Shown: positions 1 through 9,548 of the stretch, piece by piece
Numbering within the stretch: the first letter of the stretch is position 1
Layout: every line of letters starts with the position of its first letter
Translations under genes and position numbers: made by a program
From: Sphingomonadales bacterium
GTDB lineage: Bacteria > Pseudomonadota > Alphaproteobacteria > Sphingomonadales > Govanellaceae
Assembly (NCBI GenBank): GCA_019455285.1
Contig: JACFMS010000021.1
Span: 1 to 61,825, forward strand
Direction: 5' to 3'
Length of the DNA: 61,825 bases
The notes under the pieces: generated by a model
The model's input: the letters and a program-made list of their open reading frames with translations, nothing else
What the model was told of the DNA's origin: nothing
Databases searched by the model: none

Positions 1-1158
1 GTCCCGCTCCTGGTAAAACACGCCGCCAACCCAACGGAAACGCTTGCTGTCATCGGAGGCATAGCGCAGTTCGGTATTGAACACTTCGGCGTCAAAGCGC
101 ACGTCTTGGAGCAGAATATCGACGGGCTGGAAGTCGAGATCGCCGAAATCTTCTTGGTCGCTCTTGTTGTAACCGGTGACCGAGGTCACCACGCCGCCCG
201 CCACATCGAATTCGATTTTCAACGAGGTGGTCAGCACATCACGCTTTTCCTCGGTCTGAACGTTCGAGTGATTGACGTACTGGCCGTTGCTGATATCGCT
301 GCCCAAGCGTCCGAGAGGACCGCCGAACAACAAGTCGATCTCCGGCACCGGATCGGGCAGCAAGGGGAATGATTCGTAGAACGAAGCGCCGTTTTCACCG
401 TCCATGTAGGAGACACGGAGGTCGACCCGTACCTTGTCAAGATTGGCGTAGAGCGAGCCCCGGATGGTGCCTTCCTCGACGAAATCCACCAGATCGTTGG
501 TCAAGGTATTGCGGATATAGCCGTCGCGTTTTTCATAGACGCCCGCTACGCGGAACAATAGCGTATCCTCAACGATGGGACCGGACAGGCCAGCGCTGTA
601 GCGTTGGGCGTCGTTCTTGCCATACTGGGCTTTTGCGAAGCCTTCAAATTCATTGCTCGGCTGCTTGGTGACGATATTGATGGCGCCGGCGATGGCGCCC
701 GCGCCATAAAGCGCGCCTTGCGGACCTTTGAGCACCTCGATGCGCTCGATATCAAACAGGTCCTGGTTGATGAAATCCTGGGCCGGGGCCTGCACGCCGT
801 CGATATTCAGCACTACCGGAGAGTCGCCCTGCTGCGGCGTGGTCAAGCCGCGCGCCGAGATGTTCACCACGCCCTGCCGATAAGATGGTTGCAGGATGAT
901 ATTGGGAATGTGGGCGGCCACGTCGGCAATGCGGGTGATGCCGGCGTTTTCCACATCCTGCGCGGTAAAGGCGGTCAAGGATTCCGGAATGTCCTGGATG
1001 CGCTCCTCGCGCTTACGGGCGGTCACCATGACCTCTTCGATGACCCAGTCGCTATTGCCGCTGTCGTTCTCCGCGGCTACCGCAAATCCTTCCAGACAAA
1101 AGGGAAGCGCAATTGCCGCAACCCCGGTCAGTAAGGCGATTTTTCGCTTGTTCGTCAC
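1..1158 (-). CDS. TonB-dependent receptor, N-terminal 386 residues (partial)
   Basis: Outer-membrane TonB-dependent receptor cut by the window edge; the frame is open to base 1. It starts at a GTG (1156-1158) preceded by GGGGAG at good spacing, followed by a signal peptide (about residues 1-26). A TonB-box region with EVMVTARKREE is typical of alphaproteobacterial receptors. The plug domain follows, with a start-of-plug DIPESLTAF motif and the VLKGPQGALYGAGAIAGAINIVTK signature region near residues 115-140. The receptor imports a ligand through the outer membrane using TonB energy. It is the last gene of a minus-strand run after the alkaline phosphatase, 191 bp downstream of it, so its ligand may be linked to phosphate-ester or sugar use (inference). 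The substrate cannot be told from sequence. Confidence 0.93.
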   Translation of the reverse strand, partial: MTNKRKIALLTGVAAIALPFCLEGFAVAAENDSGNSDWVIEEVMVTARKREERIQDIPESLTAFTAQDVENAGITRIADVAAHIPNIILQPSYRQGVVNISARGLTTPQQGDSPVVLNIDGVQAPAQDFINQDLFDIERIEVLKGPQGALYGAGAIAGAINIVTKQPSNEFEGFAKAQYGKNDAQRYSAGLSGPIVEDTLLFRVAGVYEKRDGYIRNTLTNDLVDFVEEGTIRGSLYANLDKVRVDLRVSYMDGENGASFYESFPLLPDPVPEIDLLFGGPLGRLGSDISNGQYVNHSNVQTEEKRDVLTTSLKIEFDVAGGVVTSVTGYNKSDQEDFGDLDFQPVDILLQDVRFDAEVFNTELRYASDDSKRFRWVGGVFYQERD

Positions 1159-1349
1159 TTTGCTACTCCCCTTCAATATTATGTTCGCTCTCGTGATGGC
1201 AAGAAACTGAACTGCATTTTTGGCGCAGCCGATTGAAGGCCGGCCGGGAATGACAACCCAAGACTATTTGGCCAAGCCCCGGCGTTTAATTCAAATTACC
1301 AGATGGATAGGTAGGGGGGTATTTCGGTTAGGTTGGCCTTAGGGCCTGA

Positions 1350-2801
1350 TCACCGTTCAGGCCAGCCGAAAGCGCGGGTCATGAGATGATAGATCACATG
1401 CTGCTCCAGGACGCCGCCCACCAGATACGCCCGGGGGCCGATGGCGTAGAGCGCCACGTCTTCTCCGCCATGGGTTTCGGTGGGCAAGTCGCGCTCGCCA
1501 GCGCGCGTATAGGTCGGCACCAGCGCCTGCTGCCTGGCCGCCGGATCCGTTGAGGGTTCTGGCCGCGGTCCATTCACCGCGCCAGGACCGTTTTGATAGC
1601 CAAGGGTGGTATAGGGTTTGCCATCGAGCGCCCGCGACGGCTCGCCTTTGGGCTCGCCATGCTCATCATTGCCCGTCACCAGCCCCAGGATCGGGTTGCC
1701 CCGCTTCGGGTAGCCCGCCATGGTGAAAACATGGCTATGGTCGGCCGTCACCAGGATCAGGGTATCGTTGAGATCGACCTTGTCCACCGCCGTCTGAATG
1801 GCCTTGGCGAACTCCTGCACTTCCATCAGAGCCTTGCCAGCGACGCCTTCGTGATGGGCGTGATCGATGCGTCCGCCTTCCACCATCAGGTAGTACCCAT
1901 TCTTGCGGCGGGAGAGAATATCGATGGCCTTGGCGGTCATTTCGGACAATGTCGGTTCGCTGCTGTCCGCCCTCCTGTCCATCATGTAAGTAAGGTGCGA
2001 TCGATTAAAGACCCCCAGCACCTGCCCTGCCGGCGCCGCATCAAGCGCCGCCAGCGCTTGGCGATTCTCAATCAGGTGGCCGTTCGGAAAGCGGGCGCGC
2101 CATCGCCCGATGAGATCGTCGCCAAATTTTTCCCGCCCACTGCCGAACGCCACATCGATGCCGCTGCCGGCGGAGAACTCAATCAGTTGCCGGGCGATGG
2201 AGGTGCAGCCGCTTTGCAGCGCCTCGGCCGGCATATCGCCATCCCCCTCCCATTCCCGATCCGGAATATGGGCATAGACCGCCGCCGGCGTGGCGTGAGT
2301 CAGCCGGGCGGTGGTGACGATGCCCACCGCCTTTCCGGCCTTCGCCGCCATCTCGCCCATGGTGGGAACCCTATGGGCCAGCGTGTCCGCGCACACGCCG
2401 CGCCGCGCCGCGGCGGAAATACCCAGCACCCCGGCGCGCGTTTTGACGCCGGTATTCATGGCGCTGGCGGTGCCCGCCGAATCCGGCACTTGCTGGTTGG
2501 CGTTATAGGTCTTGATCAGGGCGGTATAGGGGAACTTCTCAAAGGACAGGAAATTCTCCTCGCCCGGCTGACCGCGCGACTGGCCATCAAAGATGCGCGC
2601 CGCGGTAACCGTGGTCGGCCCCATGCCGTCGCCAATGAACAAGATGACATTGCGAGCCGGTCTGACATTGGGTTTTACGGCAAGACGCGCCGCCACCTGC
2701 GCCTCGCCCGCCTGAAACCAATCATCCGCTCTGTCCGCCCGAGGTTGAGCGGCGCAGGCGGATAGAATCAGCGCCAGAAGCGCCCAGCGGGCCATTCTCA
2801 T
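1350..2801 (-). CDS. alkaline phosphatase, PhoA-family lipoprotein
   Basis: Periplasmic or outer-membrane-anchored phosphomonoesterase of 483 residues. A lipobox LSAC places the lipidated Cys at residue 16. The metal-binding Asp is D58 in FIGDGMGP; the phosphorylated serine is S108 in PDSAGTASAMNTG. Further metal ligands are seen in EGGRIDHAHHEG, TADHSH and the C-terminal ETHGGEDV. The length fits the family. ATG lies 1 base after the stop of the symporter gene, so the two are translationally linked. With the neighbouring glycerophosphodiesterase it could strip phosphate from sugar or glycerol phosphates before import of the alcohol moiety (inference). No Pho box was recognised. Confidence 0.93.
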   Translation of the reverse strand: MRMARWALLALILSACAAQPRADRADDWFQAGEAQVAARLAVKPNVRPARNVILFIGDGMGPTTVTAARIFDGQSRGQPGEENFLSFEKFPYTALIKTYNANQQVPDSAGTASAMNTGVKTRAGVLGISAAARRGVCADTLAHRVPTMGEMAAKAGKAVGIVTTARLTHATPAAVYAHIPDREWEGDGDMPAEALQSGCTSIARQLIEFSAGSGIDVAFGSGREKFGDDLIGRWRARFPNGHLIENRQALAALDAAPAGQVLGVFNRSHLTYMMDRRADSSEPTLSEMTAKAIDILSRRKNGYYLMVEGGRIDHAHHEGVAGKALMEVQEFAKAIQTAVDKVDLNDTLILVTADHSHVFTMAGYPKRGNPILGLVTGNDEHGEPKGEPSRALDGKPYTTLGYQNGPGAVNGPRPEPSTDPAARQQALVPTYTRAGERDLPTETHGGEDVALYAIGPRAYLVGGVLEQHVIYHLMTRAFGWPER

Positions 2802-2802
2802 G

Positions 2803-4365
2803 TCACCACCATGCCGCGTAGAATGCCATCACCACTAAAGCCGTTGCCACGGCGGCCGCATTAAAACCCGCGGAGGTTCTGAAATCAATATCCTTGATAT
2901 CCGCGTACCGCGCCTCGCCTTTTTCCCGATCCAACAACGATATGACGATGGCAAGCAGCAGACAGGCGAGAAAGACAATGCCAACCCGATCCATGAACGG
3001 CAGCTCCGGCCACCAGATTTTGAAAGCAAACGACAACACGGCGGAGCCGATCGCCGCCGCCAGACCGCCCTTGGCGGTGGCGTGCTTCCAGAACAAGCCT
3101 AAGAGGAACAGGACAACGATGCCAGGCGTGAAAAAGCCGGTGAATTCCTGAATGAACTGGAAGGCCTGATCAAACCCCGACAGCAGCGGCTTGGCGACGA
3201 TCATCGCCAAGAGGATAGCCGCCAGGGCAACCAAACGGCCAATTTTAACCAAGGTATGCTCGTTGGTGTTCGGCTTGAAATGCCGGTAGAGATCCATGGT
3301 GAAAATCGTTGAGATGGAGTTCATCATCGAGCCGAGCGAACTGACGATGGCCGCCACCAGCGCCGCAAACACCAGCCCCTTGATACCCGCCGGCACCAAT
3401 TTCATCATTTCGGGATAGGCTTGATCCGGCGCGCTCAAATTCGGCGTCAGAACGAAGGCGGCAATACCGGGAAGCACCACGAAAATCGGCATAATGAGCT
3501 TCAATCCGGCGGCCATGATGATGCCCTTTTGCGCTTCTCGCACCGATTTGGCGGCCAAAGCCCGCTGGATGATGTATTGGTTGCAGCCCCAATAGGAGAT
3601 ATGCATCACCCACATGCCGCCAAGAATAACGGAAAGGCCTGGCAGCAGCGCATAATTGGGATTATCCGGCGACAAAATCATGTCGAACTTTTCCGGCGCG
3701 CGCTGCATGAGTTCGGCAAACCCGGCAACCGGACCGGCGCCGCCGCTGACCTGATTGAGCGCCAGCCAGCTGACGATCAGACCGCCAAAAACCAGCAGGG
3801 TAACCTGTACGATATCGGTGAGCGCCACCGCTTTAAGTCCGCCGTATAGGGAATAAGCCGTGGCGACTAGCCCTAAGAATATCAATCCATAGGCTATGTC
3901 GACCCCGGCAACGGTATTGAGCGCCAACGCACCCAGCCACAAGATGGAGGTGAGGTTGACGAGCACGTAGACCCCAAGCCAGAAAACCGCCATCACCATG
4001 CGCACCGAATGATCGTAGCGGCGTTCCAGATATTGCGGCATGGTGTAGATGCCGTTCTTCAGGAAGATGGGCAGAAAATACTTGCCGACGACGATGAGGG
4101 TGATCGCCGCCAGCCATTCATAGCTGGCGATGCCGAGGCCAACGGCAAACCCCGAACCGGTCATGCCGATGATTTGTTCGGCGGAAATGTTGGCGGCGAT
4201 CAACGACGAGCCGATGGCCCACCATGGCAGCGCCTTGCTGGCGAGAAAATAGTCCTTGGTGTTTTTGTCGTGGCCGGCTTTTTCACGGCTTACCCATTGC
4301 GCCAGGGCGATAATCATCACTGCATAACCGCCGATGATAGCGATATCCAATGTAGTAAGCTGCAT
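2803..4365 (-). CDS. sodium/solute symporter, SGLT-like (SSS family)
   Basis: Inner-membrane Na+-coupled symporter of 520 residues with about 13-14 hydrophobic segments. The region WGCNQYIIQRALAAKS followed by a membrane stretch (about residues 270-310) is close to the sugar-transporting SGLT branch such as the Vibrio Na+/galactose transporter, which points to a hexose or polyol substrate. AAGGGG precedes the ATG. It lies between the glycerophosphodiesterase-like gene and the alkaline phosphatase on the same strand with short gaps (37 bp upstream, 1 bp downstream), so the product of those hydrolases is the likely cargo (inference). Confidence 0.9.
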   Translation of the reverse strand: MQLTTLDIAIIGGYAVMIIALAQWVSREKAGHDKNTKDYFLASKALPWWAIGSSLIAANISAEQIIGMTGSGFAVGLGIASYEWLAAITLIVVGKYFLPIFLKNGIYTMPQYLERRYDHSVRMVMAVFWLGVYVLVNLTSILWLGALALNTVAGVDIAYGLIFLGLVATAYSLYGGLKAVALTDIVQVTLLVFGGLIVSWLALNQVSGGAGPVAGFAELMQRAPEKFDMILSPDNPNYALLPGLSVILGGMWVMHISYWGCNQYIIQRALAAKSVREAQKGIIMAAGLKLIMPIFVVLPGIAAFVLTPNLSAPDQAYPEMMKLVPAGIKGLVFAALVAAIVSSLGSMMNSISTIFTMDLYRHFKPNTNEHTLVKIGRLVALAAILLAMIVAKPLLSGFDQAFQFIQEFTGFFTPGIVVLFLLGLFWKHATAKGGLAAAIGSAVLSFAFKIWWPELPFMDRVGIVFLACLLLAIVISLLDREKGEARYADIKDIDFRTSAGFNAAAVATALVVMAFYAAWW

Positions 4366-4402
4366 GTTGCGACCCCTTCCCAGTCCGGCCGAAATCCGGC
4401 CT

Positions 4403-5320
4403 TTATCGCAGTTTTTTGGCTTTCAAGTAGTCCAGAAGCGTCTGCGGCTCATCGGTCTGAATCATATTGACGCCTTGCGTCACCAGATATCCCCAATGCG
4501 CATCAGGATCCTGCAGCGCCGAGGCATCGGTATACGATGCCGCCAGCCCCGCCCACATGGTATTGACCCACAGGCGATGACCATTGCCGGTGATATCCTT
4601 GGCATGACGCTGCAAATATCCGGGATTCTCAAATACTATCTCAAACGCAACCGGGTGAACGCCTTGATAGGTGGAGACATCCAGCGGCGTTCCATCGACT
4701 TCCCGCACCACCGGCATGAAGTACACATCCTTGAATTGCGTCATATCCTGTTGCGACAGATTGGCGGCCTTGAATAGCACCTCTTTGGTCATGCCCAAAT
4801 GGCGGACGGCCTCTAACGTGGGAAACAAGGTTTCCCCTTTGGCGTCCAGATTGACAAGAATTTTGCCGCGAATGACGGCAAGAGCTTCTTCGAGCGTGGG
4901 AATTTTATGGGCCGTCAAGGCGGCGCGATCACCGCCCTGGCCTTCCTTCAAATAAAGGGTTTTTAGTTCCGCGAGCGTTTTATCACCGATATGCCCAACG
5001 CCATTGGTCGTCCGATCCACCGTTTCATCATGCATGATGACAAGCTGGTTATCGGCGGTGATCTGCACGTCGATCTCCACCATGTCGACACCCAAATCGA
5101 TGCAATCCTGAATGGCCGGCAGCGAATCTTCAGGTGCCTGATGCCAACAGGCGCGGTGGGCGATGACCATGACGTCATCCGGCTTTGACGTTTCCAGACG
5201 CTGGCGCAAAACCTCTACGGGAGAAAGAGAATGGGCCGCCTCCCCCGCCTGCGATAAGTTCCACGCGCTGATGGCTACCAGGAAAGCAATGCACGTACCG
5301 ACAACTACATTAGGACTCAT
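4403..5320 (-). CDS. exported glycerophosphodiester phosphodiesterase family protein
   Basis: 305-residue protein with an N-terminal signal peptide or anchor (about residues 1-26). The GDPD TIM-barrel signature is complete: catalytic H55-R56, the PED turn at 63-65, metal ligands E82 and D84 in VEIDV, and catalytic H97-D98 in IMHDETVDRT. A later strand NLDAKG carries an acidic residue where many members have Glu. It hydrolyses glycerophosphodiesters to an alcohol and glycerol 3-phosphate, or a related diester. AAGGGG lies 5 bases before the ATG. It is the first gene of the GDPD-symporter-phosphatase run; a terminator separates it from the upstream receptor gene. Confidence 0.9.
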   Translation of the reverse strand: MSPNVVVGTCIAFLVAISAWNLSQAGEAAHSLSPVEVLRQRLETSKPDDVMVIAHRACWHQAPEDSLPAIQDCIDLGVDMVEIDVQITADNQLVIMHDETVDRTTNGVGHIGDKTLAELKTLYLKEGQGGDRAALTAHKIPTLEEALAVIRGKILVNLDAKGETLFPTLEAVRHLGMTKEVLFKAANLSQQDMTQFKDVYFMPVVREVDGTPLDVSTYQGVHPVAFEIVFENPGYLQRHAKDITGNGHRLWVNTMWAGLAASYTDASALQDPDAHWGYLVTQGVNMIQTDEPQTLLDYLKAKKLR

Positions 5321-5397
5321 TTGAACCCCTTAACCTGATGAACAAGTAAATTAACGCCCCTCGCCAGAAGACCAGCCTGGTATTAGCTTTATTATAG

Positions 5398-5429
5398 AAA
5401 AAAAGAGGGGAAGGCACGAGGCCTCCCCC
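5398..5429 (-). terminator. rho-independent terminator of the TonB receptor gene
   Basis: Read on the minus strand, a 9-bp stem (arms 5421-5429 and 5407-5415, one G-U pair) with a 5-base loop is followed by TC and seven T. It sits 16 bases past the receptor stop codon. It implies that the downstream GDPD gene has its own promoter or is expressed by partial read-through. Confidence 0.82.
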
Positions 5430-5444
5430 CCAGCGCGTGCAGTG

Positions 5445-8111
5445 CTAGTACACGTAACTTACACCGATGAAGTAGGCGGGGCCGAAATTCGACTCCCGAC
5501 CCGGCTGTTCCTGGAAGCGGCCGGTCACCAAGTCTTCCCGTTCGCCGAGGATGTTGAACAGGTTGATGGTGGCCGACAGGCTGTCGGTAACGCGGTAAGA
5601 CGCCTTGAAATCAACATGCCATTCCCGATCCACATAGGAAATCTGATCGGGGTTTGTGTTGATCACATCCATCTGAATGCCGATGTAGTTGTAAGCAAGC
5701 TTGGCCGAGAATGGGCCCTTGTCATAGAACAAGGAGGCGTTGAACATTTTGTTCGATTGGCCCTGCATGGTGATCGGCTCAAAGAAGACGCCAGTATTGG
5801 TTTGGTATTCGAAGTCATGCCAAAGCTTGGTGGCGTTGAACGAAGCGCCAAGTCCATCCAGCGGCGACGGCAGGAAATCGAAGTTCTTGATGATGTTCAG
5901 CTCAAGACCCCACAGGTTAATGTTCTTGCCGGCATTGGACGGCTGGGTGACAAGGGCAAGCTGCTCGGTACCGAAGATGTCCACAAGCTGTTCAGTGGTG
6001 GTCAGGATAATTTCGCCTTGGATTCTTTTGTAAAAGGCCCCCAAGGAAATGATGCCGGTACCTCCGTCCAGATATTTCTCGATGGAGAGGTCGATATTAT
6101 CCGACTTTCTCGGCTTTAAGTCAGGATTGCTGCGAGTAACGGTCGGCTGCGTGCCGCCGATGGTTACGCTCTCCTGAGATGGCGCGAACTGGTTGAACGG
6201 CGGCCGGCCAATGGTTTTGCTGTAGGCGGCGCGCACTACCATATCGTCGCTGATATCATAGGAGTAGTTGAAGGACGGCAGAAAATCCACATAGTGCCCG
6301 CCATCAGTGATGGGAACATAGTTGTCGGGGCCAGGCAGCGCGGGATTCCGTCGGAACCCGCTGGTGTCATAGCTGGTGGCTTCAATCCTAAGCCCTGCCA
6401 CCATGCGATGACGATCGCTTTGGTGGGTGATCGCCGCATAACCCGCGATCACATCCTCCTGCACGCCGTAGTCGCTGCGCGCATCCACGTCCGGCTGATC
6501 ATTGAAGGACCACTGCCCGGCATTTGCCGCGATATGATCTTGGACGGTAGACAGAGTTCTTCTGCTGTCAATGACGATGATCTGTTGCCCGGATAAAATG
6601 CCCGGCATATGCGATACGGATTGGAGCGACGCCAGCCCACTGGCGCCCAAGTTCAGCGTATTGCCATTGACCGCCGTATAGACTTGGCGATTTTCATCAA
6701 AGTTTCTGTCAGTCCGGCGATACTTGGCGCCAATGATATAGCCCAGAGCATCGCTGCCAAAAAGCTGCTCGCCGACGATATCGGCCGACGCCTCATACAC
6801 CTCTTCCTTCATGCGGCGATCGGTGAAATTCCACTCGATCATCGGCAAATTGTTGAGGTTATAAGCCGCCGCCGGATTGGTTAGCGTGACATTGAAGGCA
6901 TCGCCATCACGCTCGTAAGAGAAGGCGTAATCGGAGCTGTTGCGCCGCCAGATGAAGAACGATTCCGGGTTCTTGAATAGTGAGCCGGAATAACTGCCGC
7001 GCAGCTTTAAGAGGGTGTTCTCGCCCACGTTGTAGTCGGTACCGATCTGGCCACCCCACAAGGAGCGCTCAAAATCAAAGAGCCCCAGTTGTTGCAGCGA
7101 TTGAAAGCCATTGCCGACAAGAGTGCCGCTGGTCGGTGTAAAGTTCGTCAGTGTATTGCCGCTTTGGTTGACCAGAACATCGGTCTGACGGGCTTCGTCG
7201 TCGGTGGCGATGTTGTAATAGACCTTCAAGAAGCTATAGATGTCGGCTGAGGGCTTGTGCTCCAGCTTGACCATGCCGCCATAGCGCGTTCTGTCGTTCT
7301 TGTACCAATGGTAGCGGCGCTGGCCGGGCGCGCCCACGGAACCGTCCGCATAATCGCTGGTCTGGACGCCGCTGGGGTTATAGAAGCGGAACCGTTCGAA
7401 CTGCGCCCAGGGCAGATAGGAGAAGCGGCTAAAGTAGTTGCCAGTGACCACGACGCCGAACTCGTCGTTGCTGCCGAACTTATCGGCAAACAGAAAATCA
7501 GCGTTGCCGGACAATCTCTTGCCGTGATAGCCGTCATATTGGTCGTAGCGGCCGATTTCCCCTTGGAACTGCAGCGCCATATCGTCGTAGTCATAAGCCT
7601 TCGGCGTCACCAGATTGACGATGCCGCCGACCGCATGGCCTTCGAGGTCTGGCGTCGCCGTCTTGAACACCTCGATGCGCTTCGATACCGATGCCGGCAG
7701 CACTTCCATGAAGACCTTGCGGCCGCCGCGATCCGGCACCGCGATGGTGCTGCCGTCCAACAGCGTAGAGTTATAGTTCGGGTTGAGGCCGCGGATGCTG
7801 ACAAAGCGCGCCTCGCCCTGGTCGGTTCTGATTGAAATGCCCGGCACCCGGGCCAGGGATTCGCCGACGTTGAAATCCGGCAAGCGGCCGATCTCGTCCG
7901 CTGAGATCGCGTCGATCACCTGCAGCATATCGCGCTTGGCTTCCAGCGACCGCAGGTTCTGTAGTTTCGTACCCTTGACGACGATTTCTTCAAATGAATC
8001 TTGCGCCGGCGCGGCTCCTTCGTCCGCTATTGCCTGGCCGATCAGCAAGCATGAGGCGCAGACGCCGGTTAATAGAACGCTTCTTAAGTGCTTTGATGCC
8101 TGAGATTTCAT
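5445..8111 (-). CDS. TonB-dependent receptor, Xanthomonas/Caulobacter type
   Basis: Complete outer-membrane receptor of 888 residues. I chose the ATG at 8111, preceded by GGGGG at good spacing, rather than an in-frame start 24 codons upstream, because it directly opens a signal peptide (MKSQASKHLRS..., cleavage near ADEGA). The TonB box (EEIVVKGTK) and the plug motif RLPDFNVGESLARVPGIS put it in the family common for carbohydrate import in Caulobacter, Xanthomonas and sphingomonads. The C-terminus ends in VSYVY, an aromatic-ended last beta strand as expected. The promoter faces the divergent ROK regulator, which is the likely controller (inference). Confidence 0.93.
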   Translation of the reverse strand: MKSQASKHLRSVLLTGVCASCLLIGQAIADEGAAPAQDSFEEIVVKGTKLQNLRSLEAKRDMLQVIDAISADEIGRLPDFNVGESLARVPGISIRTDQGEARFVSIRGLNPNYNSTLLDGSTIAVPDRGGRKVFMEVLPASVSKRIEVFKTATPDLEGHAVGGIVNLVTPKAYDYDDMALQFQGEIGRYDQYDGYHGKRLSGNADFLFADKFGSNDEFGVVVTGNYFSRFSYLPWAQFERFRFYNPSGVQTSDYADGSVGAPGQRRYHWYKNDRTRYGGMVKLEHKPSADIYSFLKVYYNIATDDEARQTDVLVNQSGNTLTNFTPTSGTLVGNGFQSLQQLGLFDFERSLWGGQIGTDYNVGENTLLKLRGSYSGSLFKNPESFFIWRRNSSDYAFSYERDGDAFNVTLTNPAAAYNLNNLPMIEWNFTDRRMKEEVYEASADIVGEQLFGSDALGYIIGAKYRRTDRNFDENRQVYTAVNGNTLNLGASGLASLQSVSHMPGILSGQQIIVIDSRRTLSTVQDHIAANAGQWSFNDQPDVDARSDYGVQEDVIAGYAAITHQSDRHRMVAGLRIEATSYDTSGFRRNPALPGPDNYVPITDGGHYVDFLPSFNYSYDISDDMVVRAAYSKTIGRPPFNQFAPSQESVTIGGTQPTVTRSNPDLKPRKSDNIDLSIEKYLDGGTGIISLGAFYKRIQGEIILTTTEQLVDIFGTEQLALVTQPSNAGKNINLWGLELNIIKNFDFLPSPLDGLGASFNATKLWHDFEYQTNTGVFFEPITMQGQSNKMFNASLFYDKGPFSAKLAYNYIGIQMDVINTNPDQISYVDREWHVDFKASYRVTDSLSATINLFNILGEREDLVTGRFQEQPGRESNFGPAYFIGVSYVY

Positions 8112-8251
8112 AATCCCATTTCCCCCTAGCTGGTGTGAATAACATCCCGTGATGCCGCGCCAGGCCCGTAACCTGATGAACACCCTCGGAAAGAAAGAAA
8201 CCTACAATAAGTATAATTTCTTTCTTTAATACGCTTGCACGCTGAGTATCG

Positions 8252-8275
8252 CACACATTATATGTATAATTTGTG
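8252..8275. promoter_or_regulatory. 24-bp dyad in the receptor/ROK divergent promoter region
   Basis: Arms CACACATTATA (8252-8262) and TATAATTTGTG (8265-8275) pair at 10 of 11 positions around a TG centre. It lies midway between two divergent genes, 141 bp upstream of the receptor start and 107 bp upstream of the ROK start. AT-rich dyads of this kind are typical of ROK-family (NagC/Mlc) operators. Assignment to this ROK protein is inference. Confidence 0.55.
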
Positions 8276-8381
8276 ACAAAATAGCACCTCTAGAGGAAAA
8301 AGCCAGGACTTTTTTACAAACGGTGTGTATTTTTTGCCGGGGCCGCCACCGGTACCTTACTGCCCCGCGTCGAGTAACCAT

Positions 8382-9548
8382 ATGAGAAATAAAACGAAAT
8401 TAGAACTAGCAAAAGGCGAACCTGCCGCCATCCCCGAAGCGCCTGAACTGACGCGAAGCGAGCGCCGAATTCTCGGCCTTCTGTTCCGCCGCGGCTCCAT
8501 GACCCAGGCGACTCTGGCGGAGGAGACTGAGCTAACCCAGCAATCCGTCTCCCGCATCGTCACCAGACTGCAGGATCAGGGGATGCTGGAGACGGGTGAG
8601 CGCATCGCCAGCGGCCGGCGCGGCTATCCCAGCGCGACGGTCAAAATCGCCCCCGGCTATACCTATTCCCTGGGCGTATCCATCATGGCGGATGCCGCCT
8701 CGGTGGCGGCAATTGATTTTTCTGGCGCGGTGCGGTGCGAAATACGGCGCGCCTTCTCCCCCATGCGGCTTGGCGACGTCACGGAGTGGATCAATGGCGT
8801 TATTGACCAGATCAGAAAAGATAAACTGCCCAAACAGTCGACCATCGCCGGCGTCGGCGTCGGCATTTCCGGCTCCTTCATCGGCAAAGAGGTGGGCTTT
8901 AATACGCCTTACGTGCTGGAGGAGTGGGCAGGCATAGACCTGGAGAAAGTTTTATCGGCAGCCTTCCGACTGCCCGTGTGGGCCGACAATGACGGCAATG
9001 TGGCGGCGCTCGGCGAAAGCATGATCGGCGTCGGCAGATGGGCGAGAAATTTCGCTTATCTATACATCGCCACCGGGGTCGGCGGCGGCGTCATCCTGGA
9101 TGGCGAGTTGTGGCGCGGCCGCTATGGCAATGCCGGCGAATTCGCCGGCGGCCTGCCGCCGGACATTTATCCCTTCCCGAATCTGGAGCTGCTGCGGCAG
9201 TTGGCGGCAAAGGACGGTCATATTTTTGCGACTGTGAACGATATGGTGGAGCACTTTGATCCTACCTGGCCGGCGATCAATCAATGGATCGCGCGGGTGC
9301 GCGACTCCTTTTCCATTATCGCTTCCAACGCCACGGCCATTCTCGACCTGGACGCCATCGTTTTCGGCGGCCGCATGCCGCGGGCGTTGGCGGAGAAGGT
9401 CATCCCACAGATCGAGCTCTATGACCAGAAGCGGCGCTCGGTACCGCGGCCAACCGCCATGCTGGTGCCCGCTGAGGCAATGGGTGATGCGGCCGCCATC
9501 GGCGCGGCCTTGCTGCCGCTCAAACACAAATTTTTTGCGAAACTCTAA
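8382..9548 (+). CDS. ROK-family transcriptional regulator
   Basis: 388-residue protein. The N-terminal winged helix-turn-helix (about residues 25-75; MTQATLAEETELTQQSVSRI) is followed by a ROK sugar-kinase-like domain with phosphate-loop and glycine-rich motifs (GVGVGISGSF, WADNDGNVAALGE, ATGVGGGVILDG). ROK repressors bind a sugar or sugar phosphate and release DNA. The usual ROK zinc motif (CxCGxxGC) is not seen: the corresponding segment after the EFAGGLPPD stretch has no cysteines. ATG 8382 was chosen because the domain begins there; its ribosome site is weak. The stop overlaps the next ATG by one base, so it is co-transcribed with the MFS gene. Likely controls that gene and the divergent receptor. 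Confidence 0.88.
   Translation: MRNKTKLELAKGEPAAIPEAPELTRSERRILGLLFRRGSMTQATLAEETELTQQSVSRIVTRLQDQGMLETGERIASGRRGYPSATVKIAPGYTYSLGVSIMADAASVAAIDFSGAVRCEIRRAFSPMRLGDVTEWINGVIDQIRKDKLPKQSTIAGVGVGISGSFIGKEVGFNTPYVLEEWAGIDLEKVLSAAFRLPVWADNDGNVAALGESMIGVGRWARNFAYLYIATGVGGGVILDGELWRGRYGNAGEFAGGLPPDIYPFPNLELLRQLAAKDGHIFATVNDMVEHFDPTWPAINQWIARVRDSFSIIASNATAILDLDAIVFGGRMPRALAEKVIPQIELYDQKRRSVPRPTAMLVPAEAMGDAAAIGAALLPLKHKFFAKL

Noticed and set aside
1318-1350. Possible terminator after the alkaline phosphatase (GGCCCTAAGGCC)
   Set aside because: Stem of only four base pairs and no T-tract.
1593-2765. Long plus-strand open frame (390 codons)
   Set aside because: Antisense to the alkaline phosphatase, whose catalytic motifs are complete; the antisense protein is Arg/His-rich with no domain and no ribosome site.
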